Source of the DNA: Calothrix brevissima NIES-22
GTDB lineage: Bacteria > Cyanobacteriota > Cyanobacteriia > Cyanobacteriales > Nostocaceae
NCBI RefSeq assembly: GCF_002367995.1
Contig: NZ_AP018207.1
Coordinates: 6,545,495 to 6,609,494 of the forward strand
DNA: 64,000 nt
Direction: 5' to 3'
This document shows, piece by piece, positions 25,709 through 36,498 of the stretch (positions are counted from its first letter, which is position 1; each line of letters starts with the position of its first letter). The notes beneath the pieces were generated by a model that was not told the origin of the DNA, ran no database searches, and worked only from the letters and a program-made list of their open reading frames with translations. A program made the position numbers and the translations under genes.

Positions 25709-27529
25709 ATGAATGCTGAAGATTTTTTGACTCAGGGTTTAAACAAAAACTTTCAAGGGGACTATCAAGGAGCGATCGCGGATTATACTCAAGCTATAGA
25801 ACTGAAGCCTCAGTTTGCAGAAGCTTACTATAATCGGGGGATGCTTGTTAGTGGAGAAATTCAAGATTATCACAGTGCGATCGCCGATTTTAATCGAGCT
25901 GTAGAAATTAATCCGGATTTTGCGGAAGCTTACTGCAATCGCGGAAATGTGCGTTTTCTGTTACAAGATTACGAAGGCGCGATCGCCGATCATCAACAAG
26001 CATTAAAAATCAACGCCAATCTTGCTGAATCTTATCACAGTTTGGGTAAGGCTTATTTTGCCTTGGCAGACTACGATACAGCCTTAGAAAATTTTCATCA
26101 AGCTGTAGAAATTAATCCTGTGTTATCTACTTATATTAATGTTGATATTGCCAATGCTTTCCACAATCGCGGTGTTGCACGTTGCGATCGCGGCGATAAT
26201 CAAGGAGCGATCGCAGATTTTAACCAAGCTTTACAGTTAAATTCTCACTTCGCTGCCGCTTACACCAATCGCGGTAATGTTTATCATATCCTGGGGGAGT
26301 ATTTGCAAGCAATCAACGACCATAACCAAGCATTACAAATCGATGGCAATTTAGCCGAAGCTTACCACAATCGCGGCAATGCCCGTTATGCTCTCACAGA
26401 TTGTCAAAGAGCAATTAAAGATTACAATCGCGCTTTAGAAATTAATCCTAATTTTGCTGGTGCTTATTATAATCGCGGTTTGGTGTACGCTCACCTAGAA
26501 GATTATCAGCAAGCGATCGCGGATTTTAATCACGCCATCGAACTCAATCCTGATGATGTCCAAGCATATTACGAACGGGGTTTGGTGCGCAGTGCTTTAG
26601 GCGATTATCAAGGAGCGATTAGCGACTATAACCACGCATTGCAAGAGAATCCCACCTTAGATTTAGTATACGGCTTAAGAGCTAACGTGCGTCGTCAATT
26701 AGGAGAATATCAAGAAGCAATTAAAGATAGTACAAAACTGCTGCAACTTAATCCTCTCATGGCTGAGGGATATTGCGATCGCGCTGCGGCGAGACGTAGT
26801 TTAGGCGATTATCAAGGGGCAATTAAAGATTATGATTGGGCTTTGATGTTTAATGCCAACTTAGCTACAGCTTACTATGGACGGGGAATAGTTCGGGAAG
26901 CTTTGCAAGATTACCAAGGCGCAATTAACGATAATACCCAAGCCATCGAAATTGCTCCAGACTTTTCCCAAGCTTATTGTAACCGGGGTAACGTCCGCCG
27001 CCAAATTGGGGATGAACAAGGAGCGATCGCAGATTATGACCAAGCTATTGTACTAAATCCCGAATTAGTGGAAGCTTATTATAATCGCGGTTCTTTGCGT
27101 TATGCGATGGAAGATTATGAAGGCGCGATTGCTGATTATACCCAAGCTTTAAAATTAAATCCTCGTTCGGCTGCATTTTATAGCGATCGCGGTAATGCGC
27201 GTTATGCTTTAGAAGATTATGAAGGGGCAATTGTAGATTATAATCAAGCGATCGCTATTGAGCCTAGTTTTGCTGAAGATTGGTTTAATCGTGGACGTAG
27301 TCATTCATGGCTAGGCGATTTAGAAACTGCACTGAAAGATTTAAATCAAGCCTTACAATTGCAACCCCATTGGACAGAAGCTTATTTAGTACGTGCTGAT
27401 GTTTACCGTAATTTAGGGGATTACGAAAAAGCTATAGCCGACTTCCAAGAATCTGCTAATTTATTTCACAAAGATGGTAATTTACAATACTACCGCGAAA
27501 TTCTCAATTTAATTGCCGAATTAGAATAA
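25709..27529 (+). CDS. TPR-repeat protein (about 16-17 repeats)
   Basis: The protein has 606 residues, almost wholly tetratricopeptide repeats of 34 residues with the consensus AYYNRGxxxxxLxDYxGAIADYxxALxLNP. It is likely a superhelical protein-binding scaffold in the cytoplasm; no signal peptide or enzymatic domain is present. The frame opens at a TTG at 25667, but the ATG at 25709 (MNAEDFLTQGL) starts the first repeat properly. HIP1 octamers recur in register with the AIAD and DRG codons. It is followed 17 bp after the stop by the 33-nt hairpin repeat. The partner is unknown. Confidence 0.92.
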   Translation: MNAEDFLTQGLNKNFQGDYQGAIADYTQAIELKPQFAEAYYNRGMLVSGEIQDYHSAIADFNRAVEINPDFAEAYCNRGNVRFLLQDYEGAIADHQQALKINANLAESYHSLGKAYFALADYDTALENFHQAVEINPVLSTYINVDIANAFHNRGVARCDRGDNQGAIADFNQALQLNSHFAAAYTNRGNVYHILGEYLQAINDHNQALQIDGNLAEAYHNRGNARYALTDCQRAIKDYNRALEINPNFAGAYYNRGLVYAHLEDYQQAIADFNHAIELNPDDVQAYYERGLVRSALGDYQGAISDYNHALQENPTLDLVYGLRANVRRQLGEYQEAIKDSTKLLQLNPLMAEGYCDRAAARRSLGDYQGAIKDYDWALMFNANLATAYYGRGIVREALQDYQGAINDNTQAIEIAPDFSQAYCNRGNVRRQIGDEQGAIADYDQAIVLNPELVEAYYNRGSLRYAMEDYEGAIADYTQALKLNPRSAAFYSDRGNARYALEDYEGAIVDYNQAIAIEPSFAEDWFNRGRSHSWLGDLETALKDLNQALQLQPHWTEAYLVRADVYRNLGDYEKAIADFQESANLFHKDGNLQYYREILNLIAELE

Positions 27530-27546
27530 GAAGTTGATGGGTTGCG

Positions 27547-27579
27547 AGATCCCCGACTTCTTGAAGAAGTCGGGGATCT
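27547..27579. repeat. 33-nt hairpin repeat, second copy
   Basis: AGATCCCCGACTTCT, loop TGA, AGAAGTCGGGGATCT: perfect 15-bp arms. It lies between convergent genes and could stop RNA polymerase or protect mRNA ends. Confidence 0.85.
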
Positions 27580-27598
27580 AACCACTCCTGTGATATAT

Positions 27599-27991
27599 TC
27601 ACACTTCATTCTTCAACAACGCCGATTTTGCCTTTGCTTTTTTGATTCTAGTAGCTCTAGCTTTACGAATGCGATCGCTTTTCCGCACCCCACCTGCTAT
27701 TTTATATTCGGAACTGTCGTTACCATATCTACAAGCCACACCTAACAGTATTCTCTGAGACAGCTGATTTAAAGATTTTTCCATCACATTAAGTTCAGTT
27801 GTGCTGGTATCAGCTACTTCCAAAGCTTGATTATGAGCATCTAATTTCTGGCTTAATGTCTCAATTAGTTGCATCATCTTTTGTAAATCGCAAGCATCGC
27901 CAAAACTTATATTTGGATCGATAGCTTGTAATCCCATAGCGCGCGCTTTCGCTTTTTCGAGAATTCGCGATGTTAATTTTTGACGTGCCAT
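27599..27991 (-). CDS. hypothetical protein (130 aa), basic termini and helical core
   Basis: The N-terminus is basic (ARQKLTSRILEKAKARAMG), the centre is a predicted coiled-coil helix (LQKMMQLIETLSQKLDAHNQALEV ... MEKSLNQLSQRIL) and the C-terminus is strongly basic (RIRKARATRIKKAKAKSALLK). That suggests nucleic-acid binding by the tails (inference only). A CAGGA motif lies upstream of the ATG. It is convergent with the TPR gene; no family is recognised. Confidence 0.6.
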   Translation of the reverse strand: MARQKLTSRILEKAKARAMGLQAIDPNISFGDACDLQKMMQLIETLSQKLDAHNQALEVADTSTTELNVMEKSLNQLSQRILLGVACRYGNDSSEYKIAGGVRKSDRIRKARATRIKKAKAKSALLKNEV

Positions 27992-28245
27992 AGATACAAT
28001 CCTGTATAAAGTTCTACAGCTAGCTTGCCTTAATCAATCTTTATTTTGGTTCAGCATAATTCCCAGAATATTGTATGGCTAGCAATCAAATATGGGGAAT
28101 ATTACGTAAATCAACGTAAGTACAGCATATTTTCCCGAAATCCCGCCGTCACTCTCAAGGGTGCGGCTAATTGAACATAGACGCGGAGCGGCTACCCTGC
28201 GGGCGTTATTTCGGGTAAAGGCGAGAATTGTGGTAAAATCAGAAA

Positions 28246-29220
28246 TTAACTGTAAACTTGTGGATTCACACAATGAGCAAGACGATCGCCTTTTAACCCA
28301 GCAATCAAATTTGCGATCGCCATTTCTGCCATTTTTTTTCTTGTTTGCTGACTAGCACTACCAATGTGCGGTGTAATTATTAAGTTATCTAAACTCAACA
28401 ACGGACTATCCATTGGTAAGGGTTCGATTTCCGTCACATCCAAAGCGGCTGCGGCTATTTTTTGTTGCGACAATGCCCGATACAATGCATTTTCATCGAT
28501 AATCGTACCTCTAGCGGTATTAATTAACATAGCTGAAGGTTTCATTAATGCAAATTCGCGATCGCTTAACAAATGATAGGTATCTTCACTGCCTGCTGTA
28601 TGAATTGTCATAAAATCGGATTCTTGCAGTAACCTTTCCAAACTGACAAATTCCGCATTCAGTAATTTCTCTATTTCTGGTGCACATCTTTGTCTACTTG
28701 TATACAAAATTTTCATATCAAAACCTTGGGCACGACGAGCAACAGCTTGTCCAATGCGCCCTAAGCCGATAATCCCTAAAGTAGCACCTGCTACATCCGA
28801 GCCTAATAATAAATCTGGTTCCCAAGTCTTCCACAAACCCGCGCGAGTAAACTTATCTGCTTCCACCACTCGCCTAGCTGCGCCCATAATTAATGCCCAG
28901 GTTAAATCTGCGGTAGCATTGGTTAAAATACCAGGCGTATGACCAACAGGAATTTTTTTGGCTGTAGCTGCGGCAATATCGATGTTATCGTAACCTACTG
29001 CCATTTGACTAATAACTTTGAGAGAAGAAGCGGCGATTAATTCACTATCAATTTTGTCGGTTAACAGACATAATAATCCATCAACCGCCTGAGCCTTAGC
29101 CAGCAGAATATCATATGGTGGTGGTTGACGTTCCATCCATACTTCTACATTTGCGATTGTTTGTAGTTGTTCTAAACTAGCAGGTAAGCGGCGCGTGATA
29201 AAGATATGAGGTAAGGACAT
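28246..29220 (-). CDS. D-isomer-specific 2-hydroxyacid dehydrogenase (glyoxylate/hydroxypyruvate reductase-like)
   Basis: This is a 324-residue NAD(P)-dependent enzyme. The Rossmann motif GLGRIG is at 152-157, the catalytic Arg237 is in NTARGTII, Glu266 is in DVTEIEP and His285 in ITPHIGSAS, the usual R-E-H set. The start at 29220 (MSLPHIFITRRLP) is chosen because the 18 codons before it are a translation of the antisense 9-bp repeat array. It resembles GyaR/GhrB enzymes, which reduce glyoxylate or hydroxypyruvate in photorespiratory metabolism. The exact substrate is unproven. A second, different family member is at 46611. Confidence 0.93.
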   Translation of the reverse strand: MSLPHIFITRRLPASLEQLQTIANVEVWMERQPPPYDILLAKAQAVDGLLCLLTDKIDSELIAASSLKVISQMAVGYDNIDIAAATAKKIPVGHTPGILTNATADLTWALIMGAARRVVEADKFTRAGLWKTWEPDLLLGSDVAGATLGIIGLGRIGQAVARRAQGFDMKILYTSRQRCAPEIEKLLNAEFVSLERLLQESDFMTIHTAGSEDTYHLLSDREFALMKPSAMLINTARGTIIDENALYRALSQQKIAAAALDVTEIEPLPMDSPLLSLDNLIITPHIGSASQQTRKKMAEMAIANLIAGLKGDRLAHCVNPQVYS

Positions 29221-29239
29221 ATATGGAAGGGAAGGGAAG

Positions 29240-29284
29240 GGGGACAAGGGAGACAAGGAGGACAAGGGAGACAAGGAGGACAGG
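29240..29284. repeat. 9-bp tandem array upstream of the dehydrogenase
   Basis: About five units of GGGGACAAG/GGAGACAAG type, ending 20 bases from the dehydrogenase start. It would lie in that gene's 5' untranslated region. Confidence 0.85.
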
Positions 29285-29400
29285 TATTTGTGAATAATTG
29301 AGGATTGCTATAGTAGTTAATTTATCTGTTGCGGAAAACTCTGCATAAAGCGATCGCAATCCACCTATATGAAATCATATAAGTAAACAACATTCTTGAA

Positions 29401-29448
29401 GTTGACTGTTGACTGTTGACTGTTGACTGTTGACCGTTGACTCTTGAC
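29401..29448. repeat. heptamer array (GTTGACT)
   Basis: Six or seven units of GTTGACT with two variants, just upstream of the caspase/STAND gene. Confidence 0.85.
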
Positions 29449-29471
29449 CAATGCCCCATGCCCCATAACCT

Positions 29472-32400
29472 ATGTGCCCACGCGGAGTAACAACCAGTAG
29501 CTCGACTCAAGCAAAGCAAACAATTGTCCCGAAATTGTGGTTATTACTGGTGGGTGTGAATCAATATCAAGATGCGGAACTTCCTTCTCTACGTTATTCC
29601 GCAGTTGATTGTCAGGTACTTGCTGAAGCTTTAGCAGTTGCAACCAAAGAGCAATTTCCGCAAAAAGAGGTAAAGATTTATCACGACTTTGCCCAAAAAT
29701 TGCCACTATTATCCACACTGAAAACAAGTTTACAGGAAATTGCGGCTAATGTGCAAGCAATTGACACAGTTTTATTTTATTTTTCTGGACATGGGATATT
29801 ACAACCAAATACTCAAGAAGCATTTTTGTGTTTGGCAGATACCCGTAAAGATAATTTAGAACAGACTGGATTACCTGTTAAAGAACTTTTGGCACAGTTA
29901 AGTAAAAGCGGCGCACAAAATCAATTAGTTTGGCTAGATGCTTGTCATAGTGGCGGAATGACACTGCGAGGAGTTGGCGAAACTTTATTAAATCCCACGC
30001 CGCAATTAGTAGAAGTTTTGCAACGCAATGCAGGTAAAAGTAAGGGTTTTTATGCCTTACTTTCCTGTGATGTTAATCAACTATCTTGGGAATTTCCCGA
30101 ATTAGGACATGGCGTATTTACTTATTTTTTAACCCGGGGTTTATATGGTGATGCTGCCGATGCTCAAGGCGTAATTTTTGCAGATGGGCTATATCGCTAT
30201 GTTTATCACCAGACTTTACAATATATAGATAAAACTAATCAACAGTTACGCTTAATTAACCAGCAAAAACGCGGCAAGGGAGACACAGAACTGAAGCGCG
30301 AATATCCCTTACAAACGCCTAAGCGGATTGTGGAAGGAGTGGGAGAATTAATATTAGGTAAAATTCCGGCGATCGCTGAATCGAATTCTGTAAGATTAGC
30401 ATTAATAATTGAGGGGTTTATTGGTTCTCAAGGGACGCGGGATTTTAGTAAGATATTAGTTGACACTGGCGATTTTGAATTGGAATATTTGCTGCGTTCT
30501 GGAGAAACAACTGGTAAAGATATTCGCTATGCAATTCAACAAGCTTTAGGTGTCTATTATCGCCAAGTAGAAAATGATGGCAAGACAAGGGGAGAGGGAG
30601 AAAAGCCTGGATTCGCTAATTATAATAATGATGCATTTCCTCAACCTGTCTTGGATTTGCGGGAAACCTCACAGCTAAATGCAGAAGTTTATTTGCATAA
30701 TTCCCCGCATTCTCTACCAGAAGCGGCAACTATATTATTATATCTACGGGGAAGATTGGAAGAAACTCCCGCCGGAGAAGCTGCATTATTAATCGCAGAT
30801 GATATTTGGCTGAGTCGTTCTTGGTTAAAACAACAATTACGCCGTTCTCAAATTAATCAACAGATTATTATTTTAGATTTTCCTGTAGTCGCGACTAATG
30901 TATCTTCCCTGCAAGAGTGGGTAGAGGATTTGCGCCTAGAATCGGAGAAAGGACAATGTATTATTGCGGGTACTTCGCCAAAAGATAATCCTGAATTTTT
31001 CGCCCAAACATTAATTGCAACTTTAAAAGCTGCTAATCAACAATCTGGTTTATCTGTAGCAGGTTGGATTACTCAATTACAGGTGCAATTAGCAGCACAA
31101 ACACAACGCAATCCATTTTTACCCTTGCATTTTTGGTTATCAGGAACTCAAGGTGTAATTGAAATTATCCCCGCCACAACTGGCGCACGCAGTCAGAAAA
31201 AATCGGCTTTAGATTTAAGAATTTGTCCTTACCGAGGATTAAGAGCTTTTGCGGCAGAAGATGCACAATATTTTTTCGGGCGAGAATCTTTAACTCAGCA
31301 TTTAATTAGTCAAATTGCTCATAAATCTTTCTTAGCTGTAGTTGGTGCTTCTGGTAGTGGTAAATCTTCCGTTGTGCAAGCAGGATTAATTGCCCAATTA
31401 CGTCAGGGGAAGCAATTACCTGGGAGTGATTTTTGGTTAATTAAAAGTATGCGTCCCGGTGTGCGTCCTTTGGCAGAGTTGGCGAGGCGGTTGGGGGAAG
31501 GGGGACAAAGGGAAGGGAGACAAGGGGGACAAGGGGGACAAGGGGGACAAGGAGGACAAGGAGGACAAGGGGGTTTGTCTGCATCGTCGCAGCTGGTACT
31601 TGAGGGAATGCTTTACCAGGGGGTGGAAGGTTTTGTTTATTGGTTGCGGAGTCGTCCTGAGTCTGTGGTAGTTTTGGTAGTGGATCAGTTTGAGGAGTTG
31701 TTTACCCTTGCACCTGGTGAAGATAGACAGCGATTTTTAGAGTTGCTGCTGGGTGCAATGGAATATGCGGCGGATAAATTTAAATTAGTTATTACTTTAC
31801 GCGCTGATTTTATCGCTGCTTGTTTGGAAGTTCCAGCGCTGGCGAGTTTATTACAAGAATCTAGTATATTGGTTCCGCCGAATTTGAGCGATCGCGATTA
31901 TCGTCGTGTCATCATTAATCCAGCAGAACAAGTCAGCTTAAAAGTTGAGTCGGAATTGGTGGAGGTTCTATTACAGGAGTTAAACCACTCGGCTGGTGAT
32001 TTACCACTGTTAGAATTTGTTCTAGAACAGTTGTGGGAATTCCGCCAAGATGGAAAATTGACGCTCGCAGCTTATCAGCAACAGGTAGGTGGGATTAAAG
32101 GTGCGTTAGAAAGAAAGGCGCAAGCTGTTTACGAAAGTTTAGATTCTCAGGCGCAAGATTGTGCTAGATGGATTTTCCTGTCTCTGACTCAATTAGGCGA
32201 AGGTACAGAAGATACCCGACGCAGAGTATGGAAATCAGAGTTAGTAGTGCAAAAATACCCCGTCGCTTTGGTGGAAAGAACTCTGCAAGTATTAACTGCG
32301 GCGAAGTTAGTTGTGGTGAATGTGGATGATGAGGTGGTGGGAGGGGATAAGGGGGACAAGGGGGACAAGGAGGACAGGGGGGATTATGTTATGGTTGGTG

Positions 32401-34832
32401 TGGCGGCGTCATCGGTGACAATAGAAGTAGCTCATGAAATTTTGATTCGTCATTGGTCAACTTTGCGCTGGTGGTTGGAGGAAAATCGTAGTAGATTGCG
32501 ATCGCAGCGTCAAATTGAACAAGCAGCAGCTTTATGGAAACATAATCAGGAGCAAACTGATTTTTTGTTGCAAGGTATCCGGTTAGCTGAGGCGGAAGAA
32601 ATTTATATTAAATATACCGATGAATTATCTGAAGATGTGCAAAGTTTTATTGCAGCTTGTTTAGCAGAAAGAAAACGTCAGCAATTTGCACAAAAGAAGC
32701 GTCTGCGTCAAGCGCAACAAGCAATTATTGTGATTAGTGTGTTGGGTATTGCGGCTAGTGGTTTTGGTGTTTTCGCTTATTTGCAAAAACAAGCGGCGCA
32801 ATTAAGGGAAATTTCTGCGTTAAATGCTTCCTCGGAAGCTTTATTATTATCCAATCAGCAACTCGAAGCTTTAATTGCTAGTGTAAAAGCTGGGAGAGAA
32901 GTTAAACAAGTATCCACAGCAAATAAAGATATTCAATTAGCAACTGTCGCGACGCTTGAGCAAGCTGTCAGCCAATCTCAAGAAATCAACCGTTTACAAG
33001 CACACAGCCAACAAGTTAACGCTGTAAGTTTTAGTCATGATGGTAAAATTATCGCCTCTGCTAGCGATGATGGGACAATTAAACTTTGGCGTGCAGATGG
33101 TAAAATTCTCAAGACGATTACCGATAATCAAAGATTTACATCTGTAGTTTTTAGTCCCGACGATAAATTAATTGCTGCCAGTACGGGTAAATCTATCAAA
33201 CTCTATAATATAGATGGAAAAATCATCAAAGCTTTCACAGGACATACTGATATTATCAACAGCGTTGATTTTAGTCCCGATGGTAAAACACTTGTATCTG
33301 CCAGTCGAGATAAAACGATAAAGTTATGGCGAACTGACGGAACTTTGCTGAATACCTGGAATGCTCATAATGGTTGGGTAAATACTGTTAGCTTTAGTCC
33401 CGACTCTCAAATTATTGCTTCTGGTGGCGAAGATAATTTAGTCAAGCTGTGGCGCTTTACTGATGGGAAACTCCTGCAAACGCTGTCAGGACATAAAGAA
33501 CGCATTACCTCTGTAAAATTTAGCCCAGATGATAAAATTATCGCTTCCGCTAGTGGCGATAAAACTATAAATTTATGGAATCGTCAAGGCAAAATTTTAC
33601 AAACCATTGAAGGACATACAAACCAAATCAATAGTATCAGCTTTAGCCCAGATGGTAAAATGCTAGCTACTGCTGATGATGACGCAGTTGTTAAAATTTG
33701 GCTTAATCAAAATCCATCCCAAATTGAATATATCCTCAGCCAAACTTTAACAGGACATGGTGGTGTAATTAATAGTCTGAGTTTCAGCCCAGATGGTAAA
33801 ATGATTGCTTCTGCTAGCGCTGATAAAACTGTCAGACTTTGGGAAATAAATAATATAGGAAATACCTTAGATAAAGGTAAATTTTACAGTGCCAATTTTA
33901 GCAATGACAACAAAATGTTTGCGGCTGCTGGCTGGGATGGCATAATTAAAATATGGCAGCGAAACGGAAAATTAATTAAATCTATATCTGGAAACAAACA
34001 GCCAATTTATGCTGTAGACTTTAGCCCAGATAATAAAATTATCGCTGCTGCCAGTGACGATAAAACAATTAAATTATGGAATATAGCCAATAATTCTCTA
34101 CTTTATACCCTCACAGGAAATTCTGAGCGAGTAACTAGCATTAGTTTTAGCCCCAATGGTAAAATGTTAGCTGCTGGTAGCGCCGATAAAACTATTAAAA
34201 TCTGGCAACTTGCAGATAAAAAATTACTTCACACATTCACAGGACATACAGACGCAATTAGCAGCGTCAGTTTTAGTAATGATGGTAAACTGCTAGCTTC
34301 TGGTAGTTACGATAATACGGTAAAACTTTGGCGCATTGATGGTAGCCTTGTCACAACTTTACAGGGAAACGGACTAGCGATCGCATCTGTGAAATTCAGT
34401 CCCGATAACACCATCCTCGCTGCTGCTAGTTTAGACAATAGCATCAAACTGTGGAACGTCGCCAACGGAACTTTAATCCACACCCTCACCGGACATTCCA
34501 GTGGTGTCACCAGCTTGAGTTTTCTCCCCCATAGTCAAATACTCGCCTCTGGTAGCGTCGATGGTACGATTAAGCTGTGGAATATTCGCGATGCCTACGG
34601 CGGTAAACTACGCACTTTACTCAAAACTCTAATCGGTCACCCTGGTAAAATTAATAGCATCAGCTTTAGCCTTGATGGTAATACCCTAATTAGCGCAGGT
34701 GAAGATAGCGGGTTAAAGTTGTGGAATTTGGATTTAACCGAGTTACGCCAAAGCGGTTGCTTGCGTATCAAAGATTACCTTAAAAATAATCCCAATGTCA
34801 ACGAGAGCGATCGTCATCTCTGCGATAATTAA
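29472..34832 (+). CDS. caspase-like peptidase / STAND NTPase / transmembrane / WD40 giant protein
   Basis: A single polypeptide of 1786 residues. Residues about 19-270 form a C14 caspase-like domain (orthocaspase/metacaspase type) with His107 in FSGHG and Cys158 in DACHSG. A less clear region follows. The STAND NTPase begins at CPYRGLRAF (about 583), with Walker [10 protein letters not shown] near 625 and Walker [11 protein letters not shown] near 737. A transmembrane helix lies near 1083-1105. Fourteen WD40 blades run from about 1172 to the end, enough for two seven-bladed propellers. Two low-complexity inserts (about 677-700, Gly/Gln; 957-973, Gly/Asp/Lys) are encoded by the 9-bp repeat found in nearby spacers. 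The layout suggests ligand sensing by the propellers, NTP-driven oligomerisation and protease activation. The start at ATG 29472 is the best choice. Confidence 0.95.
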   Translation: MCPRGVTTSSSTQAKQTIVPKLWLLLVGVNQYQDAELPSLRYSAVDCQVLAEALAVATKEQFPQKEVKIYHDFAQKLPLLSTLKTSLQEIAANVQAIDTVLFYFSGHGILQPNTQEAFLCLADTRKDNLEQTGLPVKELLAQLSKSGAQNQLVWLDACHSGGMTLRGVGETLLNPTPQLVEVLQRNAGKSKGFYALLSCDVNQLSWEFPELGHGVFTYFLTRGLYGDAADAQGVIFADGLYRYVYHQTLQYIDKTNQQLRLINQQKRGKGDTELKREYPLQTPKRIVEGVGELILGKIPAIAESNSVRLALIIEGFIGSQGTRDFSKILVDTGDFELEYLLRSGETTGKDIRYAIQQALGVYYRQVENDGKTRGEGEKPGFANYNNDAFPQPVLDLRETSQLNAEVYLHNSPHSLPEAATILLYLRGRLEETPAGEAALLIADDIWLSRSWLKQQLRRSQINQQIIILDFPVVATNVSSLQEWVEDLRLESEKGQCIIAGTSPKDNPEFFAQTLIATLKAANQQSGLSVAGWITQLQVQLAAQTQRNPFLPLHFWLSGTQGVIEIIPATTGARSQKKSALDLRICPYRGLRAFAAEDAQYFFGRESLTQHLISQIAHKSFLAVVGASGSGKSSVVQAGLIAQLRQGKQLPGSDFWLIKSMRPGVRPLAELARRLGEGGQREGRQGGQGGQGGQGGQGGQGGLSASSQLVLEGMLYQGVEGFVYWLRSRPESVVVLVVDQFEELFTLAPGEDRQRFLELLLGAMEYAADKFKLVITLRADFIAACLEVPALASLLQESSILVPPNLSDRDYRRVIINPAEQVSLKVESELVEVLLQELNHSAGDLPLLEFVLEQLWEFRQDGKLTLAAYQQQVGGIKGALERKAQAVYESLDSQAQDCARWIFLSLTQLGEGTEDTRRRVWKSELVVQKYPVALVERTLQVLTAAKLVVVNVDDEVVGGDKGDKGDKEDRGDYVMVGVAASSVTIEVAHEILIRHWSTLRWWLEENRSRLRSQRQIEQAAALWKHNQEQTDFLLQGIRLAEAEEIYIKYTDELSEDVQSFIAACLAERKRQQFAQKKRLRQAQQAIIVISVLGIAASGFGVFAYLQKQAAQLREISALNASSEALLLSNQQLEALIASVKAGREVKQVSTANKDIQLATVATLEQAVSQSQEINRLQAHSQQVNAVSFSHDGKIIASASDDGTIKLWRADGKILKTITDNQRFTSVVFSPDDKLIAASTGKSIKLYNIDGKIIKAFTGHTDIINSVDFSPDGKTLVSASRDKTIKLWRTDGTLLNTWNAHNGWVNTVSFSPDSQIIASGGEDNLVKLWRFTDGKLLQTLSGHKERITSVKFSPDDKIIASASGDKTINLWNRQGKILQTIEGHTNQINSISFSPDGKMLATADDDAVVKIWLNQNPSQIEYILSQTLTGHGGVINSLSFSPDGKMIASASADKTVRLWEINNIGNTLDKGKFYSANFSNDNKMFAAAGWDGIIKIWQRNGKLIKSISGNKQPIYAVDFSPDNKIIAAASDDKTIKLWNIANNSLLYTLTGNSERVTSISFSPNGKMLAAGSADKTIKIWQLADKKLLHTFTGHTDAISSVSFSNDGKLLASGSYDNTVKLWRIDGSLVTTLQGNGLAIASVKFSPDNTILAAASLDNSIKLWNVANGTLIHTLTGHSSGVTSLSFLPHSQILASGSVDGTIKLWNIRDAYGGKLRTLLKTLIGHPGKINSISFSLDGNTLISAGEDSGLKLWNLDLTELRQSGCLRIKDYLKNNPNVNESDRHLCDN
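31496..31571 (+). repeat. 9-bp repeat array inside the caspase/STAND gene (Gly-Gln-Gly frame)
   Basis: About seven units of GGGGGACAA/GGAGGACAA are read as GlyGlnGly within the NTPase between Walker A and Walker B. The frame is kept because the period is 9. Conserved STAND sequence resumes on both sides. Confidence 0.9.
32341..32388 (+). repeat. second in-gene 9-bp array (Gly-Asp-Lys frame)
   Basis: Four to five units of GGGGACAAG read here as GlyAspLys, a different register from the first array. It sits in the winged-helix-like part following the NTPase. Confidence 0.88.
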
Positions 34833-34928
34833 CTCTTAATCATGACTTGATTGGTGTATTTTTTCGCACAAAACATTCTGACCCAGTACATTATATATTA
34901 TGCCATAAGTCAGGTTACAAAAAGTATT

Positions 34929-36416
34929 ATGCAACCAAATAGACGAAAATTTTGCCAATTGGCTCTAATATCTAGCCTATCTAGCATTTTTTTTCCTAAT
35001 ATTGTTAATAAAGCAGTTGCAAAACCGTTTATCTCCCCTAAACAAAATATATCTTTCCTCCCAACAGCTAAAAGGTGGTTAGTACATTTAAACCAAGATT
35101 TATTACCCTTTTGGACAATGGAATCAGCTTTAGGTTACCCCATTGGGAATTTTCCATCAATTCGCTGTAATAATGGCGCTTTGTTAGACAGAAAAAATCC
35201 TTGTCCGGAAATCAAAACCTTCCGAAATTTTAATAGACTGATGCTACCTCGAACTTATGTTGTAGCACTTTCTCGCCAGACTTACGCCTATGGAGTTGCT
35301 TTTCACCTCACTGGTGAACCCAAATATTTAGAATATGCGCAAGCTGGAGTTAATTATCTACGCGCACAAGCATTTGATAGAAAAAATGGGGGAGTATATA
35401 GCTACCGGGATGATGAAAAGAACACCTGGGAACCAGCAGTAGAATATCGTAATCCCCAAGAACAAGCTTATTGTTTACTAGGACTCAGTTTTTATTATTA
35501 TTTAACTCGCGATCCTGAAGTATTATCAGATATTTTAGCCGTCAAAAATTACATTTTTAGTAATTACAATAATTCCCAGTTAGGGACATTTCAGTGGGTT
35601 TTAAAAAATGGCAACAATAGCACTGTTACAGACAAACATCTTTTAGCTGTGCTAGACCAACTCAACACTTATATGGTTTTGCTCACACCTTTATTACCAG
35701 AACCAGAACAGAGTCAATGGAAGCAGGATATGGTAATGCTATCACAGATGATGCTATCTCATTTCTATTCTGCAAAAGATAATTTATTTTTTCTCAGAGC
35801 CGAAAATAAGTCTCTAGAGACAACAGATTGTGATTTTGGACATACTATTAAATCAATGTGGATGTTGCAGATGATTGGCTTAATAGTTGGCGATTCTCAA
35901 CTAGAAAAATTTGCTGAAGAAAATGGCTTACTCGTCCTAGAAAGAGCATATTTGCAACAATCCGGTTCATGGGCATCTCAAATAAATAAAGGAGGCGAAA
36001 TCAATCATGATAAACAGTGGTGGATTTATGCTGAATTAGATCAGTTTGCTGCATCTCTAGCAGTAAAAAAACCTGCTGTTACTACCTATATTTCCCAAAC
36101 ATACAATTATTGGTTCAAATATTTTGTAGATAGCAAATATGCAGAAGTCTGGAAAGGAATAGATGCAACTACTAATCAACCTAAACCTGATGATTTACCC
36201 AAAATGCGTCCCTGGAAGAATGCTTATCATTCTTTTGAACATGCTTTAGTAGGCTACATAACTACACAGCAAATTCACCATCACCCAATTGTGCTTTATT
36301 ATCAGTTTAATCAGCTTCCTCAGCCTCAAAACATCCGTCCTTATTTTTATACAAGCACAATCAAAAAGCTAGAATCACTCCCTAATCAAATTTATAAAGT
36401 TACTTTCACGAATTAG
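34929..36416 (+). CDS. Tat-exported AGE-family (N-acylglucosamine 2-epimerase-like) barrel protein
   Basis: The frame opens at 34851, but the ATG at 34929 gives MQPNRRKFCQLALISS, a twin-arginine signal (RRKFC) with hydrophobic stretch and likely cleavage near residue 35. The 495-residue product has the (alpha/alpha)6-barrel features of AGE enzymes: FHLTGEPKYLEYAQ, TTDCDFGHTIKSMWML, KQWWIYAELDQFAAS and WKNAYHSFEHALVGY, with the active-site histidines of this family. Family members isomerise or epimerise sugars; export to the periplasm is unusual. It follows the caspase/STAND gene by 96 bp on the same strand and could share its transcript. Confidence 0.8.
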   Translation: MQPNRRKFCQLALISSLSSIFFPNIVNKAVAKPFISPKQNISFLPTAKRWLVHLNQDLLPFWTMESALGYPIGNFPSIRCNNGALLDRKNPCPEIKTFRNFNRLMLPRTYVVALSRQTYAYGVAFHLTGEPKYLEYAQAGVNYLRAQAFDRKNGGVYSYRDDEKNTWEPAVEYRNPQEQAYCLLGLSFYYYLTRDPEVLSDILAVKNYIFSNYNNSQLGTFQWVLKNGNNSTVTDKHLLAVLDQLNTYMVLLTPLLPEPEQSQWKQDMVMLSQMMLSHFYSAKDNLFFLRAENKSLETTDCDFGHTIKSMWMLQMIGLIVGDSQLEKFAEENGLLVLERAYLQQSGSWASQINKGGEINHDKQWWIYAELDQFAASLAVKKPAVTTYISQTYNYWFKYFVDSKYAEVWKGIDATTNQPKPDDLPKMRPWKNAYHSFEHALVGYITTQQIHHHPIVLYYQFNQLPQPQNIRPYFYTSTIKKLESLPNQIYKVTFTN

Positions 36417-36438
36417 GAATTATGAATTATAAATTATG

Positions 36439-36493
36439 AATTACGAATTACGAATTACGTAGGCGCAAGCCTTCCCGCAGGGTATTACGAATT
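36439..36493. repeat. 55-bp repeat, perfect inverted copy at 41499-41553
   Basis: Three AATTACG heptamers, then a 27-bp GC-rich core (TAGGCGCAAGCCTTCCCGCA and flank), then more ATTACGAATT. The second copy is its exact reverse complement across all 55 bases. Confidence 0.92.
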
Positions 36494-36498
36494 ACGAA

